NCBI GenBank assembly: GCA_034440635.1
Contig: JAOTON010002267.1
Span: 776,501 to 840,500 of the forward strand
Length of the DNA: 64,000 bases
Direction: 5' to 3'
Origin: Lepas anatifera
Lineage: Eukaryota > Arthropoda > Thecostraca > Lepadidae
The notes beneath the pieces are model-generated. The model was not told the origin of the DNA, did not search any database, and worked only from the letters and a program-made list of their open reading frames with translations. Below are positions 63,587 through 64,000 of the stretch, one piece after another. A program made the translations under genes and the position numbers. Positions within the stretch are counted from its first letter, which is position 1, and each line of letters starts with the position of its first letter.

Positions 63587-63928
63587 ATGGCTGGACCACG
63601 CCGTTCTACGAGATGGAAGAGAAAGGGAGCTGCAGACCAGCTGAATTTTACGCCAAGGGAATTCTCACAAACAATGCTACCAACGGATCTCGATGTCCAT
63701 AGGCACTTTCTAGAAATCAAAAGGAAGATGCTCTCACTGGATTCAAATATTACCCGTCCAATAAGGTCAGCAGCAAAAACTGTGGCACATAATATCTCTG
63801 AGGTTTATGAAAGAGCAGGCTTCGTGCAATGGAACTTAAGCTCAGACAAAACAAATGAGGAACCAGTTCTGATGAAAACGAACGTTTTTTTCGAAATCCA
63901 ACATCGCCACCAAAATGAAGAACTGTAA
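63587..63928 (+). CDS. Unassigned open frame, 113 residues
   Basis: ATG in the context AAGATGG opens a frame of 113 residues that ends in TAA. It is Lys/Arg-rich at the N terminus (RRSTRWKRKG). A segment LPTDLDVHRHFLEIKRKM is followed by a possible helix with AAKTVAHNISEVYERAGF. The layout recalls short N-terminal exons of transposon-derived arthropod proteins, but no family was recognised. It may be one exon of a longer gene continuing past the window edge. Confidence 0.4.
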   Translation: MAGPRRSTRWKRKGAADQLNFTPREFSQTMLPTDLDVHRHFLEIKRKMLSLDSNITRPIRSAAKTVAHNISEVYERAGFVQWNLSSDKTNEEPVLMKTNVFFEIQHRHQNEEL

Positions 63929-64000
63929 AGCCTGTATCCTGCGGGCATACTTTTCAGTACGCTCGCCAAGCAAAGAACATAAGCGTATGGTGTGCTTCGT

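Overview
The window is animal genomic DNA, most likely from an arthropod with a repeat-rich genome, possibly a crustacean. It has GT-AG introns, 3' poly(A) signals, tRNA-derived SINE sequence, a CR1/Jockey-type LINE fragment, hAT-like elements with 8-bp target duplications, and large satellite arrays. The synoviolin translation resembles arthropod HRD1 proteins. The species assignment is an inference; nothing in the window names it.

Layout. 1-7.5 kb is a patchwork of small TTAA-flanked elements, called TTAA-A, TTAA-B and TTAA-C here. They nest in one another and are packed with AGGTCA/TGACCT hexamers. 7.6-29.9 kb is a higher-order repeat array in the order gamma-alpha-beta-alpha-beta-beta-gamma. 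Its units are about 1.3-4.3 kb and hold a roughly 52-bp satellite, (TTG)n tracts and short hairpins. 29.98-33.71 kb is a composite element: two inverted TTAA-B copies around a 2.15-kb minisatellite of 21-bp units. 33.7-36.9 kb returns to nested TTAA elements and includes a clean hAT MITE with an 8-bp duplication. 37.2-37.8 kb holds another hAT-like MITE.

Genes. Two conserved genes could be rebuilt exon by exon. CKS1 (cyclin-dependent kinase regulatory subunit) lies on the plus strand in three coding exons (38176-44330) and encodes 90 residues with every phosphate-pocket residue intact. SYVN1/HRD1 (synoviolin, the ER-associated-degradation ubiquitin ligase) lies on the minus strand in twelve coding exons (60396 down to 45204). 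All of its junctions keep phase except one frame break inside the last exon, which a 56-bp GT-AG micro-intron would repair. The two genes converge and their 3' ends probably overlap.

SYVN1 introns carry a 1.76-kb hAT-type element, a tRNA-derived SINE with a 9-bp target duplication, a decayed LINE reverse transcriptase, and two tandem duplications that copy the gene's own 3' splice sites. From 60.4 kb to the right edge only repeats, tRNA-like sequence and one unassigned open frame at 63587-63928 could be supported. I worked by eye from sequence; no alignments, folding or searches were run.
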